A stretch of DNA of 64,000 nucleotides from QHXQ01 sp036389395 (GCA_036389395.1 DASVPY010000085.1:134021-198020); one strand, 5' to 3'. Shown: positions 6,831 through 16,374, counted from the stretch's first letter. The notes: generated by a model not told the origin, from the sequence alone. Translations and numbers: made by a program.

Positions 6831-7808
6831 TTACGTGCCCGCGAGCAGCTTGTTCTGCTTGCTGAGGTAGTCGTCCACGTTGCCGCGCTCGACGACGGTC
6901 GTCGGGATGAGCATGGTCTTCGTGGCCGGGACGACCGACTTGTCGCCGCGCAGGAGCTTCGCCGCCGCCTGCACCGCCTGGTAGCCGTACTCGTAGGGCT
7001 GCTGCGCGACCGTGCCGAAGATCGAGCCGGCCTTGATCGCTTCGAGCGTCTCGCGCTCGTCGTCGAAGCAGACGATCTTGATCTTGCCGACGAGGTTCTC
7101 GGCCCGCAGCGCGCTCAGGATGGCCGGCCCGTTGTAAGACCACAGGCCCACCATGCCGGCGATGTCCGGGTGCTGCTTCCACGCCTGGTAGGCGTTGTCG
7201 CGGGCCTTGCTCGGATCGGTGTCGTCGGTCATCAGGTCGAGTATCTCGACCTTCGAGCCTTGCAGGGCCTCCTTCAAGCCCTCGAACCGCTCCTGCGCGT
7301 TCTGCACCTCGCGCTTGCCGACGAAGACCATGATCTTGCCGCCCTGCGGCAGCGCCTTCTTGACCAGCTCGCCCGCCTGGCGGCCCGCCGCGCGGTTGTC
7401 CGCGCCGATGTAGAGCACGCGGTCGCTGTCGGGCGCGTCCGAGTCCTGCGTGATGAGCACGGCCTTCTTGGCGGCGTTGTTGAGCGTCGCCTTCTGCCCG
7501 GCGGAGTCAATCGGGCTGATGGCGATGGCGTCGGTGTCGCCTTCGAGCGCCTCGCGGATGAAGCGGTTCTGCTCGACGGCCGTGCCGCCGTAGACGGGCT
7601 TGAAGTTGACGTTCACGTCCGCCAGTTCGGCGTCGGCCTTCTCGCAGCCCTTGCGCGCGACCTTCCAGAAGTTGGAGTAGTTGTTCGGGATGAACGTCAC
7701 GGTCTTGACCGTCTTCGGCGCTTTCGGGGGCGGCGAGGAGCAACCCAACGCCAACGCGAAAACGAGCAGCGGTAAACAGACGAACGCACGACGGATCGAG
7801 CTTCTCAT
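6831..7808 (-). CDS. Sugar-type ABC transporter substrate-binding lipoprotein
   Basis: The 325-residue protein starts with a lipoprotein signal (hydrophobic core, then ALALGC, lipidated Cys about residue 23) and continues as a periplasmic binding protein of the LacI/RbsB fold (Peripla_BP_4): VTFIPNN strand, NRFIREALEGDTDAIAISPID, ITQDSDAPDSDR, DDTDPSKARDNAYQ, GLWSYNGPA. Such proteins bind monosaccharides or related ligands for import or sensing. No permease or ATPase gene is adjacent, so the transporter partners are elsewhere or the protein serves as a sensor. The patatin gene follows on the same strand. Confidence 0.9.
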   Translation of the reverse strand: MRSSIRRAFVCLPLLVFALALGCSSPPPKAPKTVKTVTFIPNNYSNFWKVARKGCEKADAELADVNVNFKPVYGGTAVEQNRFIREALEGDTDAIAISPIDSAGQKATLNNAAKKAVLITQDSDAPDSDRVLYIGADNRAAGRQAGELVKKALPQGGKIMVFVGKREVQNAQERFEGLKEALQGSKVEILDLMTDDTDPSKARDNAYQAWKQHPDIAGMVGLWSYNGPAILSALRAENLVGKIKIVCFDDERETLEAIKAGSIFGTVAQQPYEYGYQAVQAAAKLLRGDKSVVPATKTMLIPTTVVERGNVDDYLSKQNKLLAGT

Positions 7809-7945
7809 GGCCGCACCCTCCTGTGTGTAGTAGTGCTTGTCGTTAGCGACGGCATGACCCGGCCACGCCGGTGGCGCGCGTGCCGCGCACTCGAAGGCCC
7901 CCAGGCTCCCTTAGACACCACGAACGTCTCTTGCTCTCGCCGGCC

Positions 7946-7977
7946 ATTATAACTCCCACGGGCGGGGTCGGGGTCAA
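7946..7977 (-). promoter_or_regulatory. Candidate promoter for the binding-lipoprotein gene
   Basis: On the minus strand a perfect TATAAT lies at 7951-7946 and TTGACC at 7977-7972, with a 20-nt spacer that is longer than usual. It is about 140 bases upstream of the gene start and next to the repeat at 7979-8077. The spacer makes this tentative. Confidence 0.35.
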
Positions 7978-7978
7978 G

Positions 7979-8077
7979 CCTCCGTGCATCCTCTGTGGCC
8001 TCTGTGTCTCGGTGGTGAATGCCGCTCAGAGTAGATTCACCACCGCAGACACAGAGGGCACAGAGGATGCACGGAGG
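7979..8077. repeat. Inverted CACAGAGG-type repeat with GGTGGTGAAT core
   Basis: Left arm 7979-8020 (CCTCCGTGC... CTCTGTG units ... GGTGGTGAAT) and right arm 8035-8077 are complementary over about 42 bp around a 14-nt loop. The left arm is nearly identical to that of 30404-30499, so the two are dispersed copies of one element. It separates hmuV from the binding-lipoprotein operon. Confidence 0.88.
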
Positions 8078-8104
8078 CCGGCGGACAGCGTGGGGTCGCA
8101 GTTT

Positions 8105-8911
8105 TCAGTCGAAGACGAGGTGGACGCCGGCTTGCGCGACGGGGACGAAGGTCGGCTCGACGCCGAAGACGGCGCGGATGTGTTCGGCGGTCAGGACATC
8201 GGCGGCCGCGCCCGCAGCCACGAGCCGCGCGCGGTCGAGCAGCACGATCTGATCCGCGAAGCGGGCGGCGAGGTTCAGATCGTGTACGACGCCGACCGTG
8301 ACCACGTCGGGCGCGTCGGTGAAGGCGCGCACCTTCTTCATGAACTCGATCTGGTGGCGGATGTCCAGGAAGGTGAGCGGCTCGTCGAGGAACAGGTAGC
8401 GGCACGGCGCGGGCGCGTCGTGGGCCGCGGGCGCGTCGTGGGGCGCGCGCCACAGTTGCGCGAGGACGCGCGCGAAGTTGACGCGCTGGCGCTCGCCGCC
8501 CGATAGCGTCTGGTAGTTGCGCGCGGCGAACTCCGTCACCTCGAAGAAGTCCATCAGTTCGTCCGCGATCTGCTCGTCGGCGGGGCCGGGCCGGCCGCCG
8601 AAGTGCGGGTAGCGGCCCATCATGACGACCTCGCGCACCGACAGCGGGAACGCGACCTCGACGGCCTGCGAGAGCACCGCGCGCCGCTTCGCCAGCTCCG
8701 CTTCGCTCGCGTGCCGCACGTCCGCGCCCTCGTACTCGACCCGCCCTTCCTGCGGCCGCAGCAGCCGCGCCAGCACCTTGACGAGCGTTGACTTGCCCGC
8801 GCCGTTCGGCCCGATGATCAGGTGGAGCCGGCCCGGCGCGAACGAGACCGACACGCCGGAGATGAGCGCCTTGTCGCCGACACGGAAGGTGATGTCGCTG
8901 GCCGCCAGCAT
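8105..8911 (-). CDS. hmuV: Heme/iron-chelate ABC transporter ATP-binding protein (HmuV-like)
   Basis: This 268-residue ATPase has Walker A GPNGAGKST at about 34-42, an ABC signature LSGGERQRVNFARVL, Walker B YLFLDEPL and an H-loop HDLN. The stretch KRRAVLSQAVEVAFPLSVREVVMMGR is typical of HmuV, the ATPase of heme importers, although FecE and BtuD are close relatives. A short His/Asp/Ala-rich insert (about residues 150-165) precedes Walker B. It is the last gene of the hmuTUV unit, 52 bases behind the permease. It would power import of heme or a related iron chelate across the inner membrane. Confidence 0.9.
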   Translation of the reverse strand: MLAASDITFRVGDKALISGVSVSFAPGRLHLIIGPNGAGKSTLVKVLARLLRPQEGRVEYEGADVRHASEAELAKRRAVLSQAVEVAFPLSVREVVMMGRYPHFGGRPGPADEQIADELMDFFEVTEFAARNYQTLSGGERQRVNFARVLAQLWRAPHDAPAAHDAPAPCRYLFLDEPLTFLDIRHQIEFMKKVRAFTDAPDVVTVGVVHDLNLAARFADQIVLLDRARLVAAGAAADVLTAEHIRAVFGVEPTFVPVAQAGVHLVFD

Positions 8912-8963
8912 GAAGAGTCGCGCGTTAGCGCCGGGCAGCAGTGCCGCAACGTGCCATGAGTTC

Positions 8964-9998
8964 TCAGAACACGTACTGGCGGCGGCGCAGCAGCAGCACG
9001 AAGACGGGCACGCCGACCGCGGAGGTGACGATGCCGATGGGCAGCTCCGCCGGCCGCAGCGAGAGCCGCGCGATCAGATCGGCGAGGCTCAGGAGCGTCG
9101 CGCCCGTGAGCGCGCTGCCGACGATCAGGAAACGATTGTCCGCCCCGCCCAACATCCGCAGGATGTGCGGCACGACCAGCCCGACGAAGCTGATGACGCC
9201 GGTGAACGCCGTCGCCACGGCGACGATGACGACGTTGACCGACAGGATGATCCACTTCAGCCGGTTCACGTTCACGCCGAGGTACGTCGCCTCCTCCTCG
9301 CCGATCATCAGGGCGTTAAGCTGCTTCGCGTAGCGCAGCGCGACGAGCGTGCCGCCCACGGTCGAGACGGCGACGATCTGGACGGCGCGCCAGTTCGCGC
9401 CCGACAGCGTGCCCAGACTCCAGAACGTGATGGAGCGGGCCTGCGGGTCGCGCGCGATGTAAGAGAGGAAGCCGATGGCGCTCATGCAGAGGGCGTTGAT
9501 CGCGAGGCCCGTCAACAGCAGCATGACGATGGAGGCGCGCCCGTCCGCGCGCGCGCGCGCGAGCAGGAAGACGAGGTAGGTGGAGGCGACGCCGCCCAGG
9601 CACGCGGCGAGGGGCAGACTCCACAGGCTCGCGCCGAGGTGGAAGACGCCGCCCAAAACGAAGAACAGCGCCGAGCCGAACGCCGCGCCGCTCGACGTGC
9701 CGACGAGGCCCGGCTCGACGATGGGGTTGCGAAAGAGCGCCTGCATCAGCGTCCCGCCGACGCCGAGGCTCGCGCCCACCAGCAGGCACAGGACGGCGCG
9801 CGGCAGACGCAGTTCTAGGAAGATGCGTTGCTCTAAAGTCGGTTCGGGGCGACCGGGCAGCAGGGAGAGGAGCGCCCGGCCGATGGCGTCGAGCGAAAAG
9901 TCTATGGCCCCGTAGCGGACGGAGGCGGCCAGCACGAGGAGCGTCGTGCAGGTCAGGGCGAAGAGCAGCGCCCGCCGGGGCGCACGTTGTCTGGTCAC
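8964..9998 (-). CDS. hmuU: FecCD-family permease (HmuU-like)
   Basis: The 344-residue protein has the many hydrophobic segments of FecCD/BtuC permeases and their conserved sequences: LRLPRAVLCLLVGASLG near residue 48, GTLMQALFRNPIVEPGLVGTSSGAAFGS, TFWSLGTLSGANW and FVGLVVPHILRMLGG near the C-terminus, which contacts the ATPase. It would form the homodimeric channel that takes substrate from HmuT. Its start at 9998 is 13 bases from the HmuT stop, so the two are translated from one message. Confidence 0.9.
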   Translation of the reverse strand: MTRQRAPRRALLFALTCTTLLVLAASVRYGAIDFSLDAIGRALLSLLPGRPEPTLEQRIFLELRLPRAVLCLLVGASLGVGGTLMQALFRNPIVEPGLVGTSSGAAFGSALFFVLGGVFHLGASLWSLPLAACLGGVASTYLVFLLARARADGRASIVMLLLTGLAINALCMSAIGFLSYIARDPQARSITFWSLGTLSGANWRAVQIVAVSTVGGTLVALRYAKQLNALMIGEEEATYLGVNVNRLKWIILSVNVVIVAVATAFTGVISFVGLVVPHILRMLGGADNRFLIVGSALTGATLLSLADLIARLSLRPAELPIGIVTSAVGVPVFVLLLRRRQYVF

Positions 9999-10011
9999 GG
10001 GATGATCTTCG

Positions 10012-10905
10012 TCACTGTTGGTGAATGAGCGCGGCCACCTTCTCCACGTTCGCGCCGGAGCGCGGCCCGAAGTACATCAGCTCGTGCTCCTCGACGCGGC
10101 GGATGCGGCCCGTCTTGGCCGCGTTCGACGTGGCGACGCCCGGCAGCGCCTTGATCTGATCGAGCGCGCCGCCGAGCCGGTCGTAGCCGTAGTCGGTGAC
10201 GAGGATCACGTCCGGGTTCGCCTGCGCGATGATCTCCGGCGACGCCATGCGCTGCATCCCGCTCGCTTCGACCGCCATCTGCCCGCCCGCCCATTCTATC
10301 ATCTGGCTGGCCGCGCCGCCGTCCCCGCGCCCGCCGCCCTTGCCCACGACGAGGTAGACGTTCGACGCACGCCCGAAGTGTATGACCGCGACGCGCGGGC
10401 GCTCCGTGTACTGCTTGGCGCGTTCGAGCGACGCGGCCAACTGTGCGTCGAGCGTGCGGCACAGTTCTTCCGCGCGCTGCTCCTTGTGGAAGTAGCCGCC
10501 CATCTCGCGCAGGAGCGCCTTCGTGCCTTCGACCGAATCGTTCTTCGCGGCGAAGGTCTTCATCGGGATGTTCAGGCCCTGAAGTTGTTGCACGACCTGC
10601 GGCGGGCCGATGTTGTTGTCGTGGATGATGGCGGTCGGGCGCAGCGACAGGATGCCCTCGGCGCTGAGCGCGCGGTGGTAGCCGACCGTCTGCACCTGCT
10701 TCACTTCGGGCGGGTAGGTGCTCGACAGGTCAACGCCGACGACCGAGCCTTGCGCGCCGAGCGCCCAGATGATTTCGTTGTAGGTCTGCGAGATGACCAC
10801 GAGGCGCTCGCCCGGCGCGTCGTTCGCCCGGTTGGCGAAGCGCCCGCAGCCCGCCGCCGTGACGAGCGCCGCCAGCAGCGCCGCGACAAGTAAGGTTCGT
10901 TTCAT
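10012..10905 (-). CDS. hmuT: Heme/iron-chelate ABC transporter substrate-binding protein (HmuT-like)
   Basis: The 297-residue product begins with a lipoprotein-type signal (LLAALVTAAGC, lipidated Cys about residue 20) and is a class III (helical-backbone) binding protein: RLVVISQTYNEIIWALG, VGVDLSSTYPPEV, ILSLRPTAIIHD, and a late IIAQANPDVILVTDYG. The ALG-SVVGVD and VGYHRALSAEGILSLRPT patterns fit HmuT heme-binding proteins. It heads the hmuTUV unit. AAGG lies four bases before ATG 10905. Ligand specificity (heme, cobalamin or siderophore) is inferred only from family resemblance. Confidence 0.88.
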   Translation of the reverse strand: MKRTLLVAALLAALVTAAGCGRFANRANDAPGERLVVISQTYNEIIWALGAQGSVVGVDLSSTYPPEVKQVQTVGYHRALSAEGILSLRPTAIIHDNNIGPPQVVQQLQGLNIPMKTFAAKNDSVEGTKALLREMGGYFHKEQRAEELCRTLDAQLAASLERAKQYTERPRVAVIHFGRASNVYLVVGKGGGRGDGGAASQMIEWAGGQMAVEASGMQRMASPEIIAQANPDVILVTDYGYDRLGGALDQIKALPGVATSNAAKTGRIRRVEEHELMYFGPRSGANVEKVAALIHQQ

Positions 10906-10943
10906 CGTGCCTTATGTACACGCAAAACCGCGTGCGAACAAAC

Positions 10944-10974
10944 GGAGAGCGCCGGTTAAACTCCGGCGCTCTCC
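10944..10974 (-). terminator. Terminator or attenuator between the TonB-dependent receptor and hmuT
   Basis: A perfect 12-bp stem (10944-10955 with 10963-10974) with a 7-nt loop lies behind the receptor stop. On the minus strand it is followed by a short T-rich run (GTTTGTT). It would end or attenuate receptor transcription before hmuT. Confidence 0.65.
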
Positions 10975-11004
10975 ATGCTTCGGGCCTTGCGCGGTCGCCC
11001 GCGC

Positions 11005-14000
11005 TCAGAACTGGAACCGCGCTTGCAGTTGGAACATGCGCGGCGGATCGACGTTGGCGAACGCCGGCAGCGCGTTGGTCGTCGTGCCGACGGCGACCAG
11101 TTGGCCGAAGGTCGAGAGCGGCGCGGCCAAGTCGCCGTAGAGCGTCTGCCCGCGGCCGAGGTAGTTGCCGTGGTTGAAGAGGTTGAAGCCTTCGAGGCGC
11201 AGCAGCAGGCTCGCGCGCTCCGACAGGTGGAAACGCTTCTCGCCGAAGATGGACACGTCCTGGGTCGGCGTGCCGCGGAAGGCCGACTTGCTGATGACCG
11301 CGCCGTTGACGACGGGGCGGTCGTTGTTCGCGCCGTCGCCGTTGTTGTCCACGCCGGTCGTGGCGTTGAAGGGGCGCGCGGAGGCGAGTTGCGTCAGCGT
11401 GCCGGCGGTGATGTCCCAGGGGAAGCGGTAGGTGAACGTGATGACGGCGCGGTGGCGCTGATCGACCACGGAGGGGCCGCGCTCCACTTCGCCGAGCCGC
11501 GCGAGGTTGCTGTCGTTCGGCCCGATGCCGTTGCCGTCCGGCTCGAAGGTGTTGGTCGCCTTCGACAAGGTGTAGCTGAGCGAGGCGAAGACGCGCCGGT
11601 GGCCGCGGTAGCTGAAGTTCGTCTGCAAGCCGTCGTAGTCGGCGACGCCGAGGTTCGTCAGCACGTTGACCTGGCGCACGCCGCCGTTGGCGGGCCGGAT
11701 CGGGCGCGTGGCGTTGGCGGCGGTGACGGCCTCGGCCTGCGTGCAAGGGGGCGTGCGGCCCAGGGGGCAGCGGAACTGGCCCGGCGCGGTGCGGTCGAAG
11801 GGCGCGGGCGCGTTCAGGTCAACCGTGCGGTCGAGGCCGCCGACGTGCTGGTGCACGTAGTCGCCGCCGACGAAGAAGCCCTTGAACACCTCGCGCTCCG
11901 CGCCGGCGGAGAAGACCTGGCTGCGCGGGTTGATCAACTCGTCGGGGTAGTTCGGCAGCAGGTCGAAGTTCAGCCCGAAGCGCGCGAACTGGGCGCGGTA
12001 GAAGTCGCGTCGGCCCGCGCGGATCGTGATGTCGCGCGCGGGCAGTTGGTTGGCCGGGATCGTCCGCGGATCGACGTTGACGGGCAGGCACGCGCCGGTC
12101 AGGCAGGTCGGGAAGCCGGTCTGCGTCCGCGTCGCGGTGTAGGTCGTCAAGCCGTCCAGCCCGTTGACCAGGTAGCCCGCCACCTGGTTCGAGCGAATCT
12201 GCGTGAAGTAGATGCCGTAGCCGGCGCGGATCGACCAGCGGGCGTCGCCGCCGGGATGCCAGCCGAAGCCGACGCGCGGCGCGAAGTTGTTCTTGTCGTC
12301 GGTCAGGGTCTGGCGGTCGTAACGCAGGCCGAGGTTCAGGGTGAAATCGCGGCTCACCTTCCAGTCGTCCTGCGTGAACCCTGACAGGAGCCACTGCGGC
12401 AGGCGGTAGCTGCTGATGCCGAAGTTGATCGGCTGCGTGTAGCTCTGCACGTCGGCGAGCGTCAACTGATCGAAGGGCGCGGTCGTCGAGTTGATGAAGG
12501 TGAACGTGCCGAGCACGGCCGTGCCCGGCTCGCTGCCCGTGCCGCCCGAAGTGTGGCGCATGACGCTGCCGCCGAAGCGCAGGTAGTGCTTGCCGAGCGA
12601 CCAGGAGAGCGTGTCGGAGAACTGCCACTGGTGGCTGAAGATGTCGGCGGCGCGCGACTGCCCGATGGTGAAGGGCACGTTGCCGGCGCGCGTGTAGGTG
12701 GTCGAAAGGGTCTGCGCTTCCCACTTCGTCACGGGGTCGCCGTGCAGGTAGGCGAAGCGCGCCTCGTTGAGCAGGTTCGGGTTGATGACCGCCGTGTGGT
12801 TGACCTGCACCGTCCAGGAGCGGCGCGAGTAGCGGCGCGCGACCGACGGCGCGTTCGTGCCGCCGACGGCGTCCTGCGGGTTGTCGTCGAAGAACCTGTC
12901 CACGTTGAAGCGCACCATCAAATTCTGGTTCGCCGCGAGCTTGTGATCGAGCCGGCCGTCGAAGAGGAACTGGCGGTAGTGGCCCGTGTAGTCGAGCCGG
13001 CCGTTGGCGGGCAGGAGGAACGCGGGCAGCGTGGTCGAGAGGAACGTCGTCCGGTTCTGCCGCGTGTAGTCGGCGGTGGCGAAGAAGAAGGTCTTGTCGT
13101 GGATGATGGGGCCGCCGAGCGAGCCGGAGTACTGGGTCAACTGGTCGGGGATGTCAACGGGGTTGATGGCCCGCAGCGTCGCGGGCGTGACGCAACTCGG
13201 GACGGACGAGGGGCAGAAGCCTTTGGTCGAGAAGGTCTTCGCCTGCCAGTCGCCGCCCGGTCGCACCATGAACAGCCCCTCGCCGTGGTAGCGGTTCGTG
13301 CCGGACTTGGTGACGATGTTCAGGGCGGGCCCCGATGTCCAGCCGAACTCGGAGGAGAACGCGTTCGAGAGCACGTTGATCTCCTGGATGGCCCCAATCG
13401 GCACGGTGGCGATGGCCGTCTGGCGGCCCCAGCCCTCGTCGTTGTTCGCGCCGTCGAGCGTGAAGGTGGTGGCGCGGCGCGAGCCGACGCCGGTGATGAA
13501 GTAAGTCGCGTTGACGAAGAGATCGCCCGTGCCTTTGCCCTGGCGGAAGGCGGAGTTTAAGAGCGGCAGCGTCGTCGCCTTGCGCCCGAGGATCGGCGTC
13601 TCGTCGATCTGCGTGCTCTTGAGCGGGAGGCCGATCTGCGGGTCGGCGCGCACGCCCTCGACCGTGCCGTAGACGGTCACGTCCGCCGTCTGCGAGCCGA
13701 CGGGCAGCCGCACGCGCACGGTCGCGGTCTCGCCCGAGCGCAGCGTGATGTCCTTCGCCTGCTGGTCGCCGAAGCCCTGCTTGGACACGCCGACCGTGTA
13801 AGTGCCGGTCAGCGACAGCGCCGGGAAGGTGGCGCTGCCCTCGTTGCCCGTGGCGGCCGCGCGCGCCGCGCCGGTCGCGTCGTTGACGACCGACACTTGC
13901 GCGCCGGGCACGACGGCGTCGTTCGGATCGACGACGACGACGATGATCGACGCCGTGTTGGGAGACTGCGCGCCGACCGGGGCCGCGACGAACGCCAGCA

Positions 14001-14052
14001 GCGCGAACAGGAGCACGGGCCGGCGCAGACGGTTCTTGGTTCTCACTTTCAT
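11005..14052 (-). CDS. TonB-dependent receptor with carboxypeptidase-regulatory-like domain (Oar type)
   Basis: The 1015-residue outer-membrane protein has a signal peptide (LLFALLAFVAAPVGAQ), an N-terminal Ig-like carboxypeptidase-regulatory domain (about 28-115: VVPGAQVSVVNDATG, GTYTVGVSKQGF), a plug region (about 120-250: RKATTLPLLNSAF, FTLDGANNDEGW, AFSSEFGWTSGPALNIVTKSGTN) and a long beta-barrel ending in aromatic-rich LQARFQF. This architecture is abundant in Acidobacteriota and Bacteroidota. The gene stands upstream of hmuTUV in the same direction, so it is the obvious outer-membrane entry point for that importer. ATG 14052 is chosen; GTG 14055 immediately precedes it, and GAGAGG lies just upstream. 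Confidence 0.92.
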   Translation of the reverse strand: MKVRTKNRLRRPVLLFALLAFVAAPVGAQSPNTASIIVVVVDPNDAVVPGAQVSVVNDATGAARAAATGNEGSATFPALSLTGTYTVGVSKQGFGDQQAKDITLRSGETATVRVRLPVGSQTADVTVYGTVEGVRADPQIGLPLKSTQIDETPILGRKATTLPLLNSAFRQGKGTGDLFVNATYFITGVGSRRATTFTLDGANNDEGWGRQTAIATVPIGAIQEINVLSNAFSSEFGWTSGPALNIVTKSGTNRYHGEGLFMVRPGGDWQAKTFSTKGFCPSSVPSCVTPATLRAINPVDIPDQLTQYSGSLGGPIIHDKTFFFATADYTRQNRTTFLSTTLPAFLLPANGRLDYTGHYRQFLFDGRLDHKLAANQNLMVRFNVDRFFDDNPQDAVGGTNAPSVARRYSRRSWTVQVNHTAVINPNLLNEARFAYLHGDPVTKWEAQTLSTTYTRAGNVPFTIGQSRAADIFSHQWQFSDTLSWSLGKHYLRFGGSVMRHTSGGTGSEPGTAVLGTFTFINSTTAPFDQLTLADVQSYTQPINFGISSYRLPQWLLSGFTQDDWKVSRDFTLNLGLRYDRQTLTDDKNNFAPRVGFGWHPGGDARWSIRAGYGIYFTQIRSNQVAGYLVNGLDGLTTYTATRTQTGFPTCLTGACLPVNVDPRTIPANQLPARDITIRAGRRDFYRAQFARFGLNFDLLPNYPDELINPRSQVFSAGAEREVFKGFFVGGDYVHQHVGGLDRTVDLNAPAPFDRTAPGQFRCPLGRTPPCTQAEAVTAANATRPIRPANGGVRQVNVLTNLGVADYDGLQTNFSYRGHRRVFASLSYTLSKATNTFEPDGNGIGPNDSNLARLGEVERGPSVVDQRHRAVITFTYRFPWDITAGTLTQLASARPFNATTGVDNNGDGANNDRPVVNGAVISKSAFRGTPTQDVSIFGEKRFHLSERASLLLRLEGFNLFNHGNYLGRGQTLYGDLAAPLSTFGQLVAVGTTTNALPAFANVDPPRMFQLQARFQF

Positions 14053-14373
14053 CACCTCTCTGTTTGGGCAGCAGTTGGAATGGGGGCAGGCCCGTTCCGG
14101 CCACAGACTAGAAAGGAGAAGTTAGCCGCAAACGCCAACTACTACCAGCCGCCGTAGAAGCCGGGCGGCTAAGAAAGCGCGGCGGCGCGGCGGTTGAGAA
14201 ATCGCGCCCGCGCGTCTAAACTACGCCGCCGCCCGCACCGGCGCGGCCTGCCGTCCGAGTTTTACCGGCCGCTCCGTCACGGCACGTCGAACCCAGGCAC
14301 ACGGTACAACCCAAGCGCGCCGCGCCGCCCCCCTTGTGAGCGGCGCGGCCGCGCGTCTTCACGGAGAGCGAAG
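14053..14373. other. Divergent control region between the receptor and the M48 protease
   Basis: About 320 GC-rich bases hold both start regions. I found no recognisable riboswitch, convincing -10/-35 pair or repeat element. A Fur-type or other iron-responsive operator would be expected here but is not evident by eye. Confidence 0.4.
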
Positions 14374-16338
14374 ATGAGAAGTCACAGACGCGCCGCCGCG
14401 CCGCTCCTGCTCGCGCTCGCGGCCCTCCTCGCCTGCGCCGCGCCCGCGCGCCCGCAGCAGGCGCAACCGTTCACACGCGACGTGCAGCACGAGGCGCGCT
14501 ACTGGGCGGAGTTGAACGAGCGCGCGCCCGACGCGGTCGAGAGTTTTAAGGCCGCGACCGAGGCGCTCGACCGCGGCGACGCCGCCGAGGCCGCGCGCCT
14601 CTACCGCGAGGTGCAGAAGCGCGCGCCCGACTGGGAAGTGTCCAACCGCCGGCTCGGCTACGCGCTGGTCGCCCTGGGCCAGAAGGACGAGGGCTTCGCG
14701 CTGTTGCGCAAAGTGGTCGCCCGGCACAACTCGCCGGAGAACCTGGCGGGCCTGGCGCAGACGCTCGCCTACCCCGGCCCGGACGCCGAAGGCACACCCG
14801 ACGAGAAGCGTGAGGCGCGCGCCCTGGCCGAAGAGGCGTTCCGCCGCAACAAAGATACGAGCGACCCGTTTTACGCCCTGCTCCTCGCCCAGCTCGCGCT
14901 CGAACAGGACGCCGAGGACGACCTGCGCCGGGCCACCGCGTCGCTCTCGCGCTACCACCCAGACCTGATGGCGACGCACTTCTTCCGCGCCGTCCTCGCC
15001 GCCGCGGACGGGCACTGGTTCGAGGCCGAGCGCGAGATCAAACGCGCGGGCGAGTTGGGCCTGCCCGCCGAGACCGTCAACAAGTTCCTCGCCTCGGGCG
15101 TACACACGCGCGTGCTGGCGTGGCGCGCGGTCTTCGCCACGGGCGGCGTCATCGCGCTCTGGGCCGGCGGCATCGGGCTGATCTTCCTGCTGGGCCGCCG
15201 CCTCTCGCGGCGCACGCTGCGCTACCTTGAGACGGCCGACCCGAACGCGCCGCCCGACGCCGAACAGCACCGCCTGCGCCGGTTCTACCGCGCCGTCATC
15301 AACGCGGCCGGGCTGTACTACTACGCCTCCCTGCCGGTCGTCATCGTGCTCACGCTCGGCGTGGTCGCGGCGCTCGCCGTCGCCGCGCTGATGATCGGCT
15401 TCATCCCCGTCAAGCTGCTCGTCATCCTCGGCGCGGGCGCGTGCGTGACGGTCTACCAGATGATTCGGTCACTCTTCGTGCGGCACAAACAGGAAGACCC
15501 TGGGCGCGTGCTGCGGCCCGAGGAAGCGCCGGGCCTGTGGGCGCTGGCGCGCGAGGTCGCGGCGACGGTCGGCACGCGGCCCGTCAGTGAGATTCGCGTG
15601 ACGCCGGGCACGGAGGTCGCGGTCTACGAGCGCGGCAGTCTGCGCGCGCGCATGCGCGACGAGGCCGAGCGGGTGCTGCTGGTGGGCGTCGGCGTCCTGA
15701 ACGGCTTCCGCCAGGACGCCTTCCGCGCCGTGCTGGCGCACGAGTACGGCCACTTCCAGCACCGCGACACGGCGGGCGGCGACATCGCCCTGCGCGTCAA
15801 GACCGACATGCTCAACTTCGCGCGCGGCATGGCCGCCAGCGGGCAGAACACGAAGCTCAACGTCGGCTTCCAGTTCCTGCGCCTCTACTTCAAGCTGTTC
15901 ACCGCCATCAGCCACGGCGCGGGCCGACTCCAAGAGGTCTTGGCCGACCGCCTCGCCGCGCGCCACTACGGCGTCGCGGCCTTCCGCGAGGGGCTGAAGC
16001 ACGTCGTCCGCCAGCAGATCAGCTTCGAGCACGCCGTCCGCCAGGAGGTGCAGGCCGCGGCGGGCGCGCGCCGCGCGCTCGTCAACATCTACGAACTGCC
16101 GGAGCCGACCGCGGCCGACGCGCAACGCACGCTGACGGAAGAGTGCGAGCGCGCGCTCAACCGCGAGACCGAAGAGACCGACACGCACCCCAGCCCGGCC
16201 GAGCGCCTGCGCCTGCTGGCCGGCGTCAACAGCCCCGCTTTGCCCGACGCGCCCGCGCCCGTCTGGGACTTGTTCGCCGACCGCACCGCCCTGACCAACG
16301 AGATGAGCGCGCTCGTCGCGTCGCACCTCACCGCGTAG
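14374..16338 (+). CDS. M48-family zinc metalloprotease with N-terminal TPRs
   Basis: The 654-residue protein has a signal peptide (LLLALAALLACAAPARPQQ), a helical TPR-like region (about 50-240), one membrane segment at about 250-272, a longer hydrophobic hairpin at about 310-360, and an M48 peptidase domain with LAHEYGHFQHRD at about 454-465 (HExxH at 456-460). The layout resembles BepA/HtpX relatives that degrade or refold envelope proteins. ATG 14374 is chosen over an upstream in-frame TTG at 14194 because it starts a clean signal peptide and has GGAG seven bases upstream. It is divergent from the TonB-dependent receptor. Confidence 0.92.
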   Translation: MRSHRRAAAPLLLALAALLACAAPARPQQAQPFTRDVQHEARYWAELNERAPDAVESFKAATEALDRGDAAEAARLYREVQKRAPDWEVSNRRLGYALVALGQKDEGFALLRKVVARHNSPENLAGLAQTLAYPGPDAEGTPDEKREARALAEEAFRRNKDTSDPFYALLLAQLALEQDAEDDLRRATASLSRYHPDLMATHFFRAVLAAADGHWFEAEREIKRAGELGLPAETVNKFLASGVHTRVLAWRAVFATGGVIALWAGGIGLIFLLGRRLSRRTLRYLETADPNAPPDAEQHRLRRFYRAVINAAGLYYYASLPVVIVLTLGVVAALAVAALMIGFIPVKLLVILGAGACVTVYQMIRSLFVRHKQEDPGRVLRPEEAPGLWALAREVAATVGTRPVSEIRVTPGTEVAVYERGSLRARMRDEAERVLLVGVGVLNGFRQDAFRAVLAHEYGHFQHRDTAGGDIALRVKTDMLNFARGMAASGQNTKLNVGFQFLRLYFKLFTAISHGAGRLQEVLADRLAARHYGVAAFREGLKHVVRQQISFEHAVRQEVQAAAGARRALVNIYELPEPTAADAQRTLTEECERALNRETEETDTHPSPAERLRLLAGVNSPALPDAPAPVWDLFADRTALTNEMSALVASHLTA

Positions 16339-16374
16339 ACCAATCGGCGGTTGTCTGTAGCGGAAGATCAGTTC

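Noticed and set aside
6784..7182. Extended N-terminus of the patatin protein
   Set aside because: The open frame continues upstream, but there it overlaps the binding-lipoprotein gene and has no patatin similarity.
14053..14373. Cobalamin riboswitch in front of the TonB-dependent receptor
   Set aside because: No B12-box-like sequence or matching helices are visible, and the ABC genes look more like heme import than BtuCDF.
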